Positions 22,536-35,034 of a stretch of 64,000 bases of DNA are shown piece after piece (the first letter of the stretch is position 1; each line of letters starts with the position of its first letter). The stretch is from Chalara sp. BL73. Lineage: Eukaryota > Ascomycota > Leotiomycetes > Helotiales. The stretch lies in the NCBI GenBank assembly GCA_918026815.1, contig CAKJVC010000058.1, forward strand, positions 124,001 through 188,000, given 5' to 3'. The position numbers and the translations under genes were made by a program. The notes beneath the pieces are model-generated. The model was not told where the DNA came from, did not search any database, and saw nothing but the letters and a program-made list of their open reading frames with translations.

Positions 22536-22858
22536 ATCAGGATCACGCAGATCAACTGTTCTAATCTCCAGATATAATGTTTTCAGCCTCGAGTCGAGCT
22601 TCACAAAATGGTAGAAAATCTCCTTATCGGTTATCAGTTGGGACAGGGGTTTTCAGCCTTGCCAAGAATTGACGACGCGTTTAGACGCGACAGACTTGAC
22701 AGGACATCGACTTTATAAAGTACATATAGAAGGATAAACAAGAGCATTCAACTCCGGGCTTATGAGCAAGAGGAATCGAGGAGTGCCAATTAAATTCAAC
22801 ACAGTATCTAGCGCAAATATATGCCAAAAGAAATACCCTTATTTTAGACCTACTCAAC
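22536..22858. promoter_or_regulatory. Shared divergent promoter of CMS1 and CENP-T
   Basis: 323 bases between two start codons facing away from each other. No gene and no specific motif recognised. Confidence 0.5.
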
Positions 22859-24494
22859 ATGGCCGACCCCACGCAGGAAGGGGCAACACCTCGAAATTCG
22901 GATGAGAACGAAGCAATAGCGGCTGTGAAGAGGACGCCATATAATACACTACGACAGCTTCCAAGTATTACAAAACCAACAACACCTTCCCGCCGAGCGT
23001 CCAGTGCCGGTCCCCCATCCCAAAGATCGAGCCGCCGAACCCCAAACGCAGGACAGCGCATAGGCTCTGCTAAAAGACCAAACGCAGTTACGCCACATGG
23101 AAGAGCGGCAATACGAGAGATCGAGGCACGGAGAGCTGGGCTTACACCAGGAAAGGACAGACGAAGAAGTGGGATACAGCAACGAGAAACTCCACGAAAT
23201 GATCTGAGGGCGCTTAGTAGACTTCTAGCTCCAAAGACAAAGCCGATTGTACCAACCCCTCCCCAAAATGGCCGCGACTCGAAACCGACAAGATTTGAAA
23301 GAGACGACCTTGATGATGAGCCTGACTTGCCACGACCTAGGCTTTCAATGGCATTAGATGAGGACAGTGATGAAGATGATAGTCTGCTGCTACCACCTCG
23401 CTCCGCTGGCCTGGAAAATGACGATTATACAGGTCATTCTATCGAACTTCCCCGAAGGGCAATTAGCGAGCAGCCGCTAGGAAGGCTTTCTAGAGGAAGT
23501 TTCGGCAGTATCAGATTAAGCGACCAATTTGGGGACCTCAATGACAATGGGCTACGGGGCGTGTTTGATTCAAGCTTTGCAATGGGCGGTGCTTTTGATG
23601 ATGATGAAGCACCAGATTTAAGTGAAAACTTGCCCGGGGAGGATACCGGAACATTGAGAAATTTAGGCCTCGAACGTGGCAGAGAAAGTGATATTCGACC
23701 AGGTGTTCTAGGGGATGATACAGAGAATGATTTTATTTTCACAGTTCCTCCAAGAGATGTGCCAGATATACAAGTGCGGCCTGGTCCTTTAGACCAGTCT
23801 ATCAATAACCCATTTGGGGAAGATCCTTCGGGATTCGAGTTGAACGAAGCATTGGAGGCAGATGCAACAGCAGATCAGCAAGTAGAAGATATGGATATGG
23901 ACGATATCGAAGAATCGGAATCTGATGGTAGTCCTGCAGGAAGCGATATCGACCTGGATTTGGTTGTGCAAGATGTGGACCTTCCTGATGTGGATACATC
24001 TATTGTGGAAGTGCAAGATAAAATGGCCAAGAGAAAGAAAATTAAGGTCTCGAAACACGGGATTCAATATCCCTCCTTGCCCGCGGGTGTGGTTAAAAAG
24101 CTTGCAACAACGTATGCTAGAACGAGTGGTAAAAGCAAAGCCAAGATTAGCAAAGACACCTTGGATGCAATAATTCAGGCCACCGATTGGTTTTTCGAGC
24201 AAGTTAGTGAGGACTTAGGCGCATATTCAAAGCACGCTGGACGAAAGACTATTGATGAGAGTGATGTAATTACACTCATGAAGCGGTATGTCTTTCCTAC
24301 TCTTGTTTTACATGGCATACGAATTAATAATACACGCTTTTAGACAACGCCAGACAAATGCCACCACCACACCCTTTTCACTGGCACAGAAGTTTCTCCC
24401 TCGAGAATTACTTCAAGAGCTACGGATGGTTCCGCCACCGAGGTTGAAAGGAGTAAAACGAATGGAGCGAATTGATGAGGCGGAGGAAGATTAA
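22859..24494 (+). CDS. Inner kinetochore protein CENP-T (histone fold)
   Basis: Two exons (22859-24285, 24344-24494) encode 525 residues. CENP-T pairs with CENP-W in the CCAN, binds centromeric DNA and recruits the NDC80 complex through its N-terminus. The long N-terminus is disordered, with Arg/Pro/Ser and acidic patches and several SP/TP sites (TPSRR, TPRND) suited to CDK control. The last 130 residues hold the histone fold: YPSLPAGVVKKLATTYAR, then KISKDTLDAIIQATDWFFEQ, then GRKTIDESDVITLMKRQRQ, with the second exon supplying FLPRELLQELRMV. This is the CENP-T C-terminal signature (Cnn1 in budding yeast, Cnp20 in fission yeast). Length is in the fungal range. The intron falls inside the fold. 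Confidence 0.9.
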
Positions 24495-24520
24495 TATCTA
24501 CAGAGCGATGACTTGATGAT

Positions 24521-25634
24521 TTATGACCATTCCTTATTATGGCGTACACGGCGAGATATATCCCGAGGTGGTTTCTTGATGACCATCCAAAGCATTACTG
24601 AGGTTGCTGCAGTGAGGGCATACCTAGGAATAATATTAGCATGATTAACGAAAAAGAATGTGTATAAGTACCATGTAAATATATATTGCGCATGATTGTT
24701 CCTGAGATTGACTTCTGCTGCCCTTCCAATAGGGATCCCTCTGGCTGCCCTGTCCCAAGATACAATTAGGTCAGGTTCTGTATCATAGTATTAGCTTGTA
24801 TCTTCAGGGAGATGGCTAAAGATGTACCCATTGTCTCCTCAATCCACACGGGCTGACTGCCTGTGATCTGCGCCATCTGCTCAACATCCGGAAAATAGAA
24901 TTCTTTTGTACTCGGACTATTCGCAGGTGTGAACATATTCTTTTTCCACGGCTCTCTCAATAGCCCTTCAACGGTAACCTCCCCAGTTGGCAGTCCATCT
25001 GGCCGCTTCTTGTGGTCTTTAAACTCTTTGGGAATCCAACCTCTGTTTACAAGCACCGTAGTCCCTTTGCCCTCCCTCTCCAATGGTGTGATGACAAGAT
25101 ATCCATCCTTTCCATCATGTAATCGGGGCCCTATAAGCATTTCCTGATCATGCCGTAAATGTCCAGTCGCATATACCCTTCTGTAGTCGAATTCGTTTAT
25201 GGCGGATGGATCGATATACGGAGGTAAAGGCAGAGGGTCTCGGACGAGTCGATCTTCGAATTTGGCCATCAGTTCTGACTTCCATCCCAATCGTTGAACC
25301 TGCCATGTCCCCAGGGCGAACGCAGTTATTGGTATGAGAGCTATTCTGCGTCAATAATTGAGGGTCAAGAGAGCCATTGGAATTCACCTAGAACTATCAA
25401 GCCTGGACCATGCTTCTTTCCACCTGTCCGGACCAAATCGGGAGGGTTGTCTATGATTGAGGTCCAATTCGGATCATCTACGGGTTGCCTGTTACAGCGT
25501 CGCGTGGTTTGTGATATATGTCTACATGTTTGACATTTTGGTATAATCTGACTGTAGCACCCCTTTGCTGTATTCCTCGAGCTCGCTATACCCGCGCGAC
25601 GGAATTGCTGTAGAAAACTTCTTGATAAACTCAT
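24521..25634 (-). CDS. shy1: SURF1/SHY1 cytochrome c oxidase assembly factor
   Basis: Four exons (25634-25388, 25340-24828, 24777-24672, 24623-24521) encode 322 residues. SURF1 proteins sit in the mitochondrial inner membrane and help insert heme a into Cox1. A basic, Ser-rich presequence (MSLSRSFLQQFRRAG) leads to the first membrane helix (LALIPITAFALGTWQVQRL), which carries the family GxWQ motif. The intermembrane domain includes YRRVYATGHLRHDQEMLIGP and TTVLVNRGWIPKE. The end has GIPIGRAAEVNLRNNHAQY, then a second helix (ALTAATSVMLWMVI) and a basic tail. The exon 1-2 join uses the second of two adjacent AGs; only that one keeps frame. It is divergent from the UBX gene across 218 bases. Confidence 0.93.
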
Positions 25635-25852
25635 GATATTTGACGTGGCATAGATTATATAAACTATCAGTAATTCTGTACTTTTTTTATGACATCGTCC
25701 CAGAATGCCAAGACCTTTGATCCAGCCACAATCAGGAGCTTCTAGTCTCACCTGCTCAGCAAGAACGACTACCTGCCTGGGGGCACACTTTCACATAACA
25801 TCCTTTGGCCATTCGACATTCCCTAACATTTTAGATAATCTACAGAAATCTC
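25635..25852. promoter_or_regulatory. Shared divergent promoter of SHY1 and the UBX gene
   Basis: 218 bases between the two start codons. No gene; no specific regulatory motif recognised. Confidence 0.45.
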
Positions 25853-27498
25853 ATGATGTTTTACGAAGGCGACCTTCAGAGTGGTATTAGCAAAGCTGTA
25901 CAGGAATCAAAATATATCGCTTGCTTTGTCACAGGTATTCTCTGCTCTGCTCCCTATATACGGATAACTGCTGACAGCTAGCTCAAGATGATGGCGAAGA
26001 GAGTAGGCTATGGGAAAATGACTTCCTTAAAGATGAATCTGTGAGTGATGATTTTAAGTTCCCTAACTTTGCTAATGATCATCTATAGATCAAATCATCG
26101 TTTTTAAAGGACACTATTCTCCTTCGTCTAACAGCCGGCTCCCAAGAGGCGGCATATTTAGCTGCAATCTTTCCATTGCCAAACACTCCCACTCTGGTGG
26201 TTATGGAACAAGGCCAGTTAAAGGAATATCTAACCTTGGGAGCCTCCAAAGAGGAATTTCTCCAAAGACTTAAAGTTGTCTTCCAGTCACGTGTGGCAGC
26301 TAATGCATCTTCAAATGCACCAGTTGCAACAGTTCCATCAAATACAACGTCTACCATACAGCCACAGTCACAAGGTGCTTCAGACACTAACCAACCATCC
26401 GAGGAATCGTCATCACGGGCTGTTCAGGATCTTCTTGCAGAACGCGGTGCCCGTTTACAGGCACAGAAGAAAGAGCAAGAGGCAAAGGAGAGAGAAAAGC
26501 GTAAAGCAGAGGCTAAAGCTCGAAAAGAAGCCATGGAAGCGGAAGTCCCGGAAGGCTCTCAGAGAGCAGCTGATCTAAAGTATGCCCTGATGCAAAAGAA
26601 GCGACAACAGGAAGCAAGGGACGAAAGAGCCCGCATTCTAAAGCGTGTAGAAGACGACAAAGCAGAGAGGCGAAACCGAGAGGAGCAACGGAAGGCTCAG
26701 GCAAAATCTATACAGGAAGCGCAGAGTGGAGATTCTACGGCTCCATCGAGTAGCATTACTCCGTCTGCTAAGAGCGACTCCAAAGTATGTGCTTTGCAAG
26801 TACGGTTGTTCGATGGCTCTACGATTCGCTCCCGTTTCCCGGCTGAGGCAACGCTTCGGGGAGATGTCAGAACATGGATTGATAAACAGATGACCGATGA
26901 TGTGCCCTATAACTTCAAGCATGTCTTGACGCCGCTACCCAACAGAAACATATCTATCTCAGAGGAAGAGGAGAGTTTGCGAACACAGGGTTTAACCCCC
27001 AGCGCGACCTTGATTCTTGTCCCTGTGCAAGGGGCAATCTCAGCATACGGTAAGGACATAGGTTTTCTTGCACGTTGCTGCGGTACGGCGTTTCTCAAAC
27101 CGCTACACCAGCGACATGCTTAGCATTTTCATTCAAGACCACTAACGAGTAGTAGAAGGTGGAGGCGCCACAGGTCTAGTATCAAGTGCTGTCTCAGCAG
27201 GATACGGTCTAGTATCCTCCGGAGTAGGAATGGTCACAGGTGTTTTGGGCAGTTTTCTTGGTGGTGGAGCCGCGCCAGCACCATCGCAACCCGAATCCAC
27301 CGAAGCCATCACTACATCGCCGCCCTCTGCGAATATCAACGTCAGAACTTTGCGTGACCAGGATAGACCTGAGGATAACCAGTTCTATAACGGCAATGCG
27401 GTAAGTGTCTTGACTGGTTTGATGGCTACGTTTCTAATGCAACAGAATAGTTGAATTTTGAGCCAAGAAGAAAGGACGAGGATAAGAAAGAGGATTGA
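25853..27498 (+). CDS. UBX-domain protein with thioredoxin-like N-terminus (UBXN4/erasin-like)
   Basis: Five exons (25853-25934, 25982-26040, 26089-27049, 27156-27400, 27451-27498) encode 464 residues. The N-terminus (MMFYEGDLQSGISKAV, ...SKYIACFVT, then LLRLTAGSQEAAYLAAIFPL) resembles the thioredoxin-like region of UBX adaptors. The middle is a long charged coiled coil (about residues 140-250, QKKEQEAKEREKRKAEAKAR). A UBX domain follows: LQVRLFDGSTIRSRFPAEAT ... PYNFKHVLTPLPNR ... GLTPSATLILVP. The turn that binds p97/Cdc48 reads LPNR rather than the common FPR, as in several UBXN4 relatives. After it comes a Gly/Val-rich weakly hydrophobic segment, then NFEPRRKDEDKKED. A role in Cdc48-dependent ER-associated degradation is inferred. 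ATG at 25856 is an equal start choice. Confidence 0.83.
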
Positions 27499-27869
27499 AA
27501 GGACCTGGTATATCGGCATATGCATTAAAGGGCATGAGTCGGAGTTGGTAAGCTGTGCTATTATGTATCTATACAACATCTGGTCAAGTTCGTATTGAAC
27601 ACTCAGCTCCTTGAAATATATTGAGACTTCAACTGTATTTGTAAGATAAAATCAGCCTTGAGCAAGCTGAGACCATTTAATCAAAAAATCACTATCGAAA
27701 CGCCTGTATCTGTCCTGTGCCGTGCCCTTGGTATACCCAATCCTTTTCATATCCCAAAAACTCCATGTCTCACGCACCCTCTATATAACCATAAACCTAT
27801 CCGGAACTTAAGGTCGCTGCATGTATATCATGTCTTAAACACTAATATGTGTTCTTCACAAAAGTCTAC
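27499..27869. other. Convergent 3' intergenic region
   Basis: Between the stops of the UBX gene and the Myb gene. Nothing seen. Confidence 0.5.
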
Positions 27870-29564
27870 TCAACCAAATGAGGTGTCCACAGAATCAAGA
27901 GGCACAGAGGCTTGGATGTTTATTGGTTCATCGTTGAGCAACATGGTGTAGTACGGAGCTGCCGAGGCGCCATCTGCACTCGAGGACAAAATACTATTGA
28001 TGTCCGTGTATTGCTGTTTCTCCCTGCTCGAACTACTCTCCATCCATGGCTCAGGCTCATCATCAAGCAGAAGACGCGAGATTTCCATCTCCTGCATCGT
28101 GCTTGTGAAAGGAGCATTTGCATTCCAATCGAATGAAGGAAGGCTATCCACATGCTCTACCGGCTGGTCGGGAAATGTAAAATTATCTTTCATACCAAAG
28201 CTCGGCTGCAGTGGAAGAATCTTTGACGTGGTATCGACATCCTCGGTGATCATCTCATGGATTCTGAGACCCTCCCGGCTCGAGGCTGGCTGAAGCGTGT
28301 GAGCTGATGGAGGATGAACTGATGTTTCCTTTTCTTTTCCGTCTGTAGAAGGCTGGTCTTTCGATGCACTATCTTCCGAACGAAACTTCTCCGGGTACTT
28401 GTTACGGAGCCTATCTCTGAGATCGGTTGCTTGTCGGCTTTGTAAATGAAACCTTGGATCACGCTGTATGCGTGTCCATTGCGGGCCGTAGATATCATAA
28501 CCCTCAATTATTTCACGATCATCCTCTTCCGTAAACGGCCGTCTCTCTCGGCGCTGCGATTTGCGAAATGGACCCTCAATTCCAAGCTGGACAAGATCCT
28601 CAACTTTCTTCCGCTGTGCACGACTTTTACGGGACTTTGTAGACATGATACTATCGCCACTGGTACCTTTATTAATCAACGCATCATCGTCAATGAGAAT
28701 GTTCTCGAGGCTCGACTTCGTTCTTTTTGGTAGCGCACCTGTGGAACTAGTGGAAGCCCCTTTAGTACTTGTCCACAGTTCATTCGGACAACAGGTTCGA
28801 AACCTATCCTTCAGATCAACTCCACTCCTCTTGTTGAATTTAAAACTTGGATCATCCAGTATATCAGACCAACGCCCCACGCCATGTTTATGTACTCCCA
28901 GCAGTAAGTTGTTTGTTTCCTCTTCTGTCCACTTCTTCCGAGTTTTGACATCCCTCTTCTGCTTCTCATTATTCGTAGGTCTCTTCCCCGCCGAGCTAGC
29001 AATGTCTTCCACGATAGGTGTATCCTTCCGCTCGATGTAATTTGGAGGCACTGTGTTCAGGCTATTTCGTCCATGGCTATCATGAAAGGAGCTTGAAGCA
29101 ATCGGTGGGAACAGCGCGGCTTGCGGAGGCGGCTCAAAGAGGCCGATGATGATAGGGGGCACGACCTGCTTCGCTGCCTTTTGTTTTTTTGGAGGCTGAG
29201 GTAGCTGGACAAAGTCATCTTTACTGCTCTCAACAATGTTGCGCTTTTTTGAAGGCTGTGCTGATGCGCTTGTATTATCATCCGAGAGGATTTTCCGCAA
29301 TGCCTGTGGGGAGGAATTGCCCAACGCTCGTTTCGGCTTCAGAGACTCTCTCGTATCTGCATTGTCTTTCTCTCCAGACGAGATCAGATTCGCATGCTGT
29401 AACTTCTCATCCCGCTTGCTCGCATCGGGTTCTAGGAGTAAAGGGCGACCAGAAGCCTTCAATATATTTGGGTCTTGCAAGGGTGGCAGCTCCAGTGATG
29501 GAGAAGACTCGTATGGAGCATCTTTGTTGAGTAAAGATATGAGTCGAGGCTCGATGGTGCTCAT
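27870..29564 (-). CDS. Double Myb/telobox DNA-binding protein (Teb1/Tay1-like)
   Basis: A single exon of 564 residues. Two Myb/SANT domains are visible. The first (about residues 209-261) begins RKKWTEEETNNLLLGVHKHG and ends VDLKDRFRTCCP. The second (about 339-393) begins RRPFTEEDDREIIEGYDIYG and ends TDLRDRLRNKYP. The third-helix V/TDLKDRxR pattern is the telobox that reads TTAGGG-type DNA in TRF, Taz1, Tbf1 and plant telomere proteins. Two teloboxes in one protein match fission yeast Teb1 and Yarrowia Tay1, which bind telomeric repeats and related promoter elements. The N-terminal 200 residues are basic and disordered; the C-terminus is acidic and may be an activation region. A role in telomere binding or transcription is inferred. 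Confidence 0.85.
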   Translation of the reverse strand: MSTIEPRLISLLNKDAPYESSPSLELPPLQDPNILKASGRPLLLEPDASKRDEKLQHANLISSGEKDNADTRESLKPKRALGNSSPQALRKILSDDNTSASAQPSKKRNIVESSKDDFVQLPQPPKKQKAAKQVVPPIIIGLFEPPPQAALFPPIASSSFHDSHGRNSLNTVPPNYIERKDTPIVEDIASSAGKRPTNNEKQKRDVKTRKKWTEEETNNLLLGVHKHGVGRWSDILDDPSFKFNKRSGVDLKDRFRTCCPNELWTSTKGASTSSTGALPKRTKSSLENILIDDDALINKGTSGDSIMSTKSRKSRAQRKKVEDLVQLGIEGPFRKSQRRERRPFTEEDDREIIEGYDIYGPQWTRIQRDPRFHLQSRQATDLRDRLRNKYPEKFRSEDSASKDQPSTDGKEKETSVHPPSAHTLQPASSREGLRIHEMITEDVDTTSKILPLQPSFGMKDNFTFPDQPVEHVDSLPSFDWNANAPFTSTMQEMEISRLLLDDEPEPWMESSSSREKQQYTDINSILSSSADGASAAPYYTMLLNDEPINIQASVPLDSVDTSFG

Positions 29565-31188
29565 GGTATCCTTATGATCATTGTTAAATGTTATTCTACC
29601 TTCACAGGCTCCGGTTCGGTGGCTATTGATGTGATTTTGAGTTTGATAGTCCGAACTACGCGGGTACGTTTATAAGGCGGGGAGTAAAAAGTAAATATTA
29701 AATAATACGGAGACCGCATCTCGTGCAATGTGACAAACGGCTACAGCCACCCACTACACATGTCAAGCTATACCGCTAGCAAATCAATTCTATTAACGCT
29801 ACCAATTGATTGAATCATGACTGCTATTCTTCCTAAATTTCCGCGGCTTATCTTTACGATCTTTGAGCCGTTGTCTCTGTGAGTTAGGAGACAGATCTAA
29901 GCCTAAGTCTCGAAGATGCTAATTGATGTCGAGACTGGCCGGCTTCCTTGGGCCATTTATCATGTCTCCAGAAAAGTGAGATTCCACGGAAAAAATTGCT
30001 GCTTTAGTGCCTAAATCGAAATCAGATTTGTTTCTGAGCAGACGCTCTACTCTACCACCAAAGCCCTGAGCAGGGGATCGCAGATGGTTACATATCAGGT
30101 ATGTCAACTCTCTGAACCACTTCATCCTTTTTCAAGATGTACTTAGAAGTCTGTGGTCTCAAATGACCAATGAGGGAGACGTTAAAAAAACTTTGCATGT
30201 AATCCAATGTTGGGTGGGTGGAGTACGATAGAGAAATCCTCAAGCCTAAAATTACATCCAAGGACACCAAGCTGACTTGCCTTCTACCCGAAGTTAGGGA
30301 ATGTCTATCTTTTGTTAGGCATGGTAGGGATTGCGGTATGATCATTATCTTTAGATACATACGGTAACGGTGCGCAACTTGCTGAAAGGACCATAGGTTT
30401 TATACTCCACTACGGAAGCAAAGGTTGTCAAAAACTATATTATTGCTCTCTGGCTTGCAGATATAAGTCATGTCGTTATCACGGCATGGATTTTGGGTTA
30501 CGATGAGGTCGTTGATATCCCCAATTGGAATGCTGTAACATGGGGGAATATTGGTGTAACCGTAAGATCGTGACATTGGTTTCAAAATGTGGAGCTAACA
30601 GGAAGTGGCAGTCTTTCCTGTTCTTGACTCGCTCAGCTTATCTACTTGGTGTCTTCGGCCCAGATAGACTTGTTGTAACTAAGATGAAAACAAGATGAAG
30701 AATAGGTGGATGTCTACAATTTTCGGCAATGGATCTGCATCATATCGGGCTAGATGTCTGTATGTTTAACTTGAAAGAACACTCTAACACTCTTTATTCT
30801 GAGCGAAAACAAGGTAACAAAAGGGCCAATATAGGTACTAAAATAAGGATTTAAAGTCAATCAGCCTGCTCTACTTTTGTTTTATCACCCCTCAACATCC
30901 TTGTGCTCCTTCTAAAATAGATTCTACAAATATGCTCATGTGCGCGAGAGTTTCGTTGGAGTTCTTCACCTAGCCATAGAAAAGTTTGGCTTGAGAATGG
31001 TTCCCAAACCGCTTTCAGTAAAATATCCACTATTCATTCAATGTCGAGAATAGAGTGAAGATATGCAAGTATATAATTGAACAGCACATTGAAACCCATA
31101 CCAGTACGATGACCTGTGAGAGCTTTTTACTCAAGTAGGCAGATGATATCCATGATGGCATACTTATCAGACATCATATATACTTTCT
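29565..31188. other. Intergenic, AT-rich, no gene seen
   Basis: 1.6 kb between the Myb gene start and the 3' end of the SprT-like gene. Frames up to 90 codons look random. No repeat or RNA structure was recognised. Confidence 0.45.
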
Positions 31189-32322
31189 TTAACCATCAGC
31201 CATTTGTTCCAATTTAGGCTGTGAGCCCAGACTTATAATCTTTCTAACCATGTGTCGAAAACAATGCTTCGATCTAGTCTGTGATTTCACTCGTGCCCTC
31301 GTTTCTCGCTCTTGAAGTCTGCCGGCTCTCTTTTCCTCCCTATAGAGTATTGCTTCTGCCTTCATCACTGCATCCAGCGCCTCTTTCCTATGGCATAACT
31401 CCAAATCTTCCATTACATTTTCAACGTTGGGCATTACGAGCACACCTTTTTTGAGTTCCATGATCCAGTCATCCTCAAAAGACGTGCAGCGGCATAGGTG
31501 GGGAGGGCCAAGCTCCTGGAGAAAGATGCATCCGAATCTCTCAATACTTAGAGCTATTTCGTGGAATGCCTTGCTATGTCCGCTACGGCCGCCTCCGAAG
31601 AAGGTGTAGAGTGTGTGCTCGCAATTCTCTATGCAATTACATAGATATATATCTAAAAATGCGTGAATCATCTCGTGAAGCAGGCAACTTACATAGTTTC
31701 TCCGTCGTGCTTCAGATGGTCCTGTTTCGGTGTCCTTATGTATCATGATCTGGCCAGCAACATTGTAAGGGATCGTCTCCTGATCTCGATGGAAACGAGC
31801 CCTATACAGTCCACGAGGAACCTCTTCTTCTTGAATTGTGGGTTCCGGATAAATGAATTTAACGGCGCAAAGGTTGCCGAGAGCGCTGAAGAAAAGTAGT
31901 TCGTCGAATGCACGAAAAAATTCTACCAGGTCTAGGTCTTCTGGTCTGTGATCAAGAGATGCATTTATCAATTCCTTCAGATCATCAAGTCTATATTGCT
32001 GGTGTGGAGTAATAGTTCCGTTTGAATAGCCTGTTAGATTGCTGTGGAAAGCCAAGGAGAGTTCAGAAGCGGAGTGCGCGTACATATAAAGTCCAGCATT
32101 TCGGTTATCAAGCTCCGGTGTAACTTGTAGGTGCTGGTTGAGCCGTTCTATAACTATCCTTTCAAATGGTGTCCCAGGAATAAGTTTTCCATAAATAAGT
32201 TCGATCTTTTCCGGATACTTGTGGATGAAGTCAAGAAAGTTGTTGCATCCCCAAGCCTGGAGCGTCATTCTGTTGCTTCCTGGTTGAGTTCGAGAATTGA
32301 GTTTAGGGAGGATTAAATGCAT
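31189..32322 (-). CDS. SprT-like zinc metalloprotease-fold protein
   Basis: A single exon of 377 residues. The zinc-binding helix is YVSCLLHEMIHAFLDIYLC (HExxH), about residue 210, and a downstream GGGRSGHSKAFHEIALSIE supplies further histidines, as in SprT/Spartan domains. Upstream are DLVEFFRAFDELLFFSALG and a strand-like GQIMIHKDTE, the usual order before the HExxH helix. Human SPRTN cleaves DNA-protein crosslinks; SprT-like proteins are widespread in ascomycetes, often expanded and of unknown substrate. The C-terminus is basic and helical, without a clear zinc-finger or PCNA-binding motif, so this is not an obvious Wss1/SPRTN orthologue. The start MHLILPKLN is the only upstream ATG in frame. 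Confidence 0.75.
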   Translation of the reverse strand: MHLILPKLNSRTQPGSNRMTLQAWGCNNFLDFIHKYPEKIELIYGKLIPGTPFERIVIERLNQHLQVTPELDNRNAGLYMYAHSASELSLAFHSNLTGYSNGTITPHQQYRLDDLKELINASLDHRPEDLDLVEFFRAFDELLFFSALGNLCAVKFIYPEPTIQEEEVPRGLYRARFHRDQETIPYNVAGQIMIHKDTETGPSEARRRNYVSCLLHEMIHAFLDIYLCNCIENCEHTLYTFFGGGRSGHSKAFHEIALSIERFGCIFLQELGPPHLCRCTSFEDDWIMELKKGVLVMPNVENVMEDLELCHRKEALDAVMKAEAILYREEKRAGRLQERETRARVKSQTRSKHCFRHMVRKIISLGSQPKLEQMADG

Positions 32323-33123
32323 GACGATCTTTCGTAAACATGATATGCATTTCTGGTATAAAGAAAAGTATGGTTTCTACATTGTCTGAAAATGTCTATA
32401 ACTACGGAGCCTTTTGGTCATATTTCGTCGTCCTTCCAACAGTGTTTGCAACTTGCACAATACAATGGATGTCTTTTGTTTAGCTCGATCATGAGTAGGA
32501 ACGTTGCTCCTCAGCCACCGGCAAAACATAGCTTATGTTAAGTGAAGACATTCTTAATAAGACACGCAAAAGTGGCATACAGAACCATAAAGCAGTTGAG
32601 ACTTTGTCGAACTCCCATCAATTGTGGCTTCAGGTCCGTCAGGTTTTCATGATTCTTGAGTGCTTGCAAACTGGAAAGTTTTACGCCGTTGTACCTCAAT
32701 CAAATACTTACTCTCATAGATATACGGTATGTCTTGAATCCCATGTTTTCAAGAGAACAATTGCTAAAAAAAAAACCAACCACTTGATTGATCGTATTAT
32801 ATCTCAACAAGGCCTTGATACTAGGCAAATGTTCGACAATATAGTGGTTACATTTTTAGCGTACGAAGAGACTCATCAAGGTTGAGGCTTGAAAAGTCTC
32901 TTATCATTCTGCTAGAACTCTATGAAATGAGAGAAACAGGCATTATTTTATCGATAGATGACAGGATGATAATCATTGGCATGTGATTGGCTGGTACTTG
33001 GCGGGAGCTGTGACGGCATAAACCCTTGTACATCTTCTGCACTTTATAAACGCAATGATCTCTTTGTGCCATTGAAAACCAACCACTAAGGATAATGGTA
33101 TCAAGACCATCCTGTGTTCACTT
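32323..33123. other. Divergent intergenic region, no credible gene
   Basis: 0.8 kb between the SprT-like start and ferrochelatase. One plus-strand frame (32535-32885, 116 codons) shows no family resemblance and is not called. Confidence 0.45.
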
Positions 33124-34552
<1,429 letters not shown>

Positions 34553-34701
34553 ACACACTATGCATGATGGAATCTTGTGTCTACATAGGTCATAATGTAA
34601 GTTTAGGGGGAGGCGGGAGGCGGCATGTCAAAGGCGCACGTCCGTCCTGAGCACCTACAACATAATGCCAAATTCTGCTCCATCTGTACTTTTAAGCTAT
34701 A

Positions 34702-35034
34702 TTAATTTCTAGCAAGGCTCTGAATTAGCCTATTGAGCTTCTTGCCGTGAATCTTATAATACAGTCGGGAGCCCTCAGAGGCCACCCTAAACGTAGCAAA
34801 AACCAGCAGCACTAGTATTATTATCTGACGCCTTTGAAATAAGGCATCCAGATTATACACACGTGGCGACGGGAGGGAGGGGAATCCCATGTCTTCGGGC
34901 CCGAGATGTTGTTCGACGTCACCACCTTTCTTTTTTGAAAAGACGTTGTTAATAGCGTTAATGACAACAGCGTAGGTCAATGGATGTCTTTCCGATATAC
35001 TGTGCGATAGAGGCACCGTGACTGCAAAAGACAT
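34702..35034 (-). CDS. Small single-pass membrane protein, family not recognised
   Basis: An open frame of 110 residues starting at the ATG at 35034 (MSFAVTVPLSHSISERHP). It has a compact middle (LTYAVVINAINNVFSKKKGG, then GPEDMGFPSLPSPRVYNLDA), one hydrophobic helix (QIIILVLLVFATFRVA) and a basic tail (YYKIHGKKLNRLIQSLARN). The composition looks like a real protein: a single membrane span near the C-terminus flanked by Arg/Lys. I do not recognise the family. It ends 149 bases from ferrochelatase, tail to tail. An upstream exon on the same strand cannot be excluded. Confidence 0.45.
   Translation of the reverse strand: MSFAVTVPLSHSISERHPLTYAVVINAINNVFSKKKGGDVEQHLGPEDMGFPSLPSPRVYNLDALFQRRQIIILVLLVFATFRVASEGSRLYYKIHGKKLNRLIQSLARN

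Noticed and set aside
32535..32885. 116-codon plus-strand frame, with a faint kinase-like TGKFYAV
   Set aside because: No further kinase motif, no splice partners and an AT-rich random composition.
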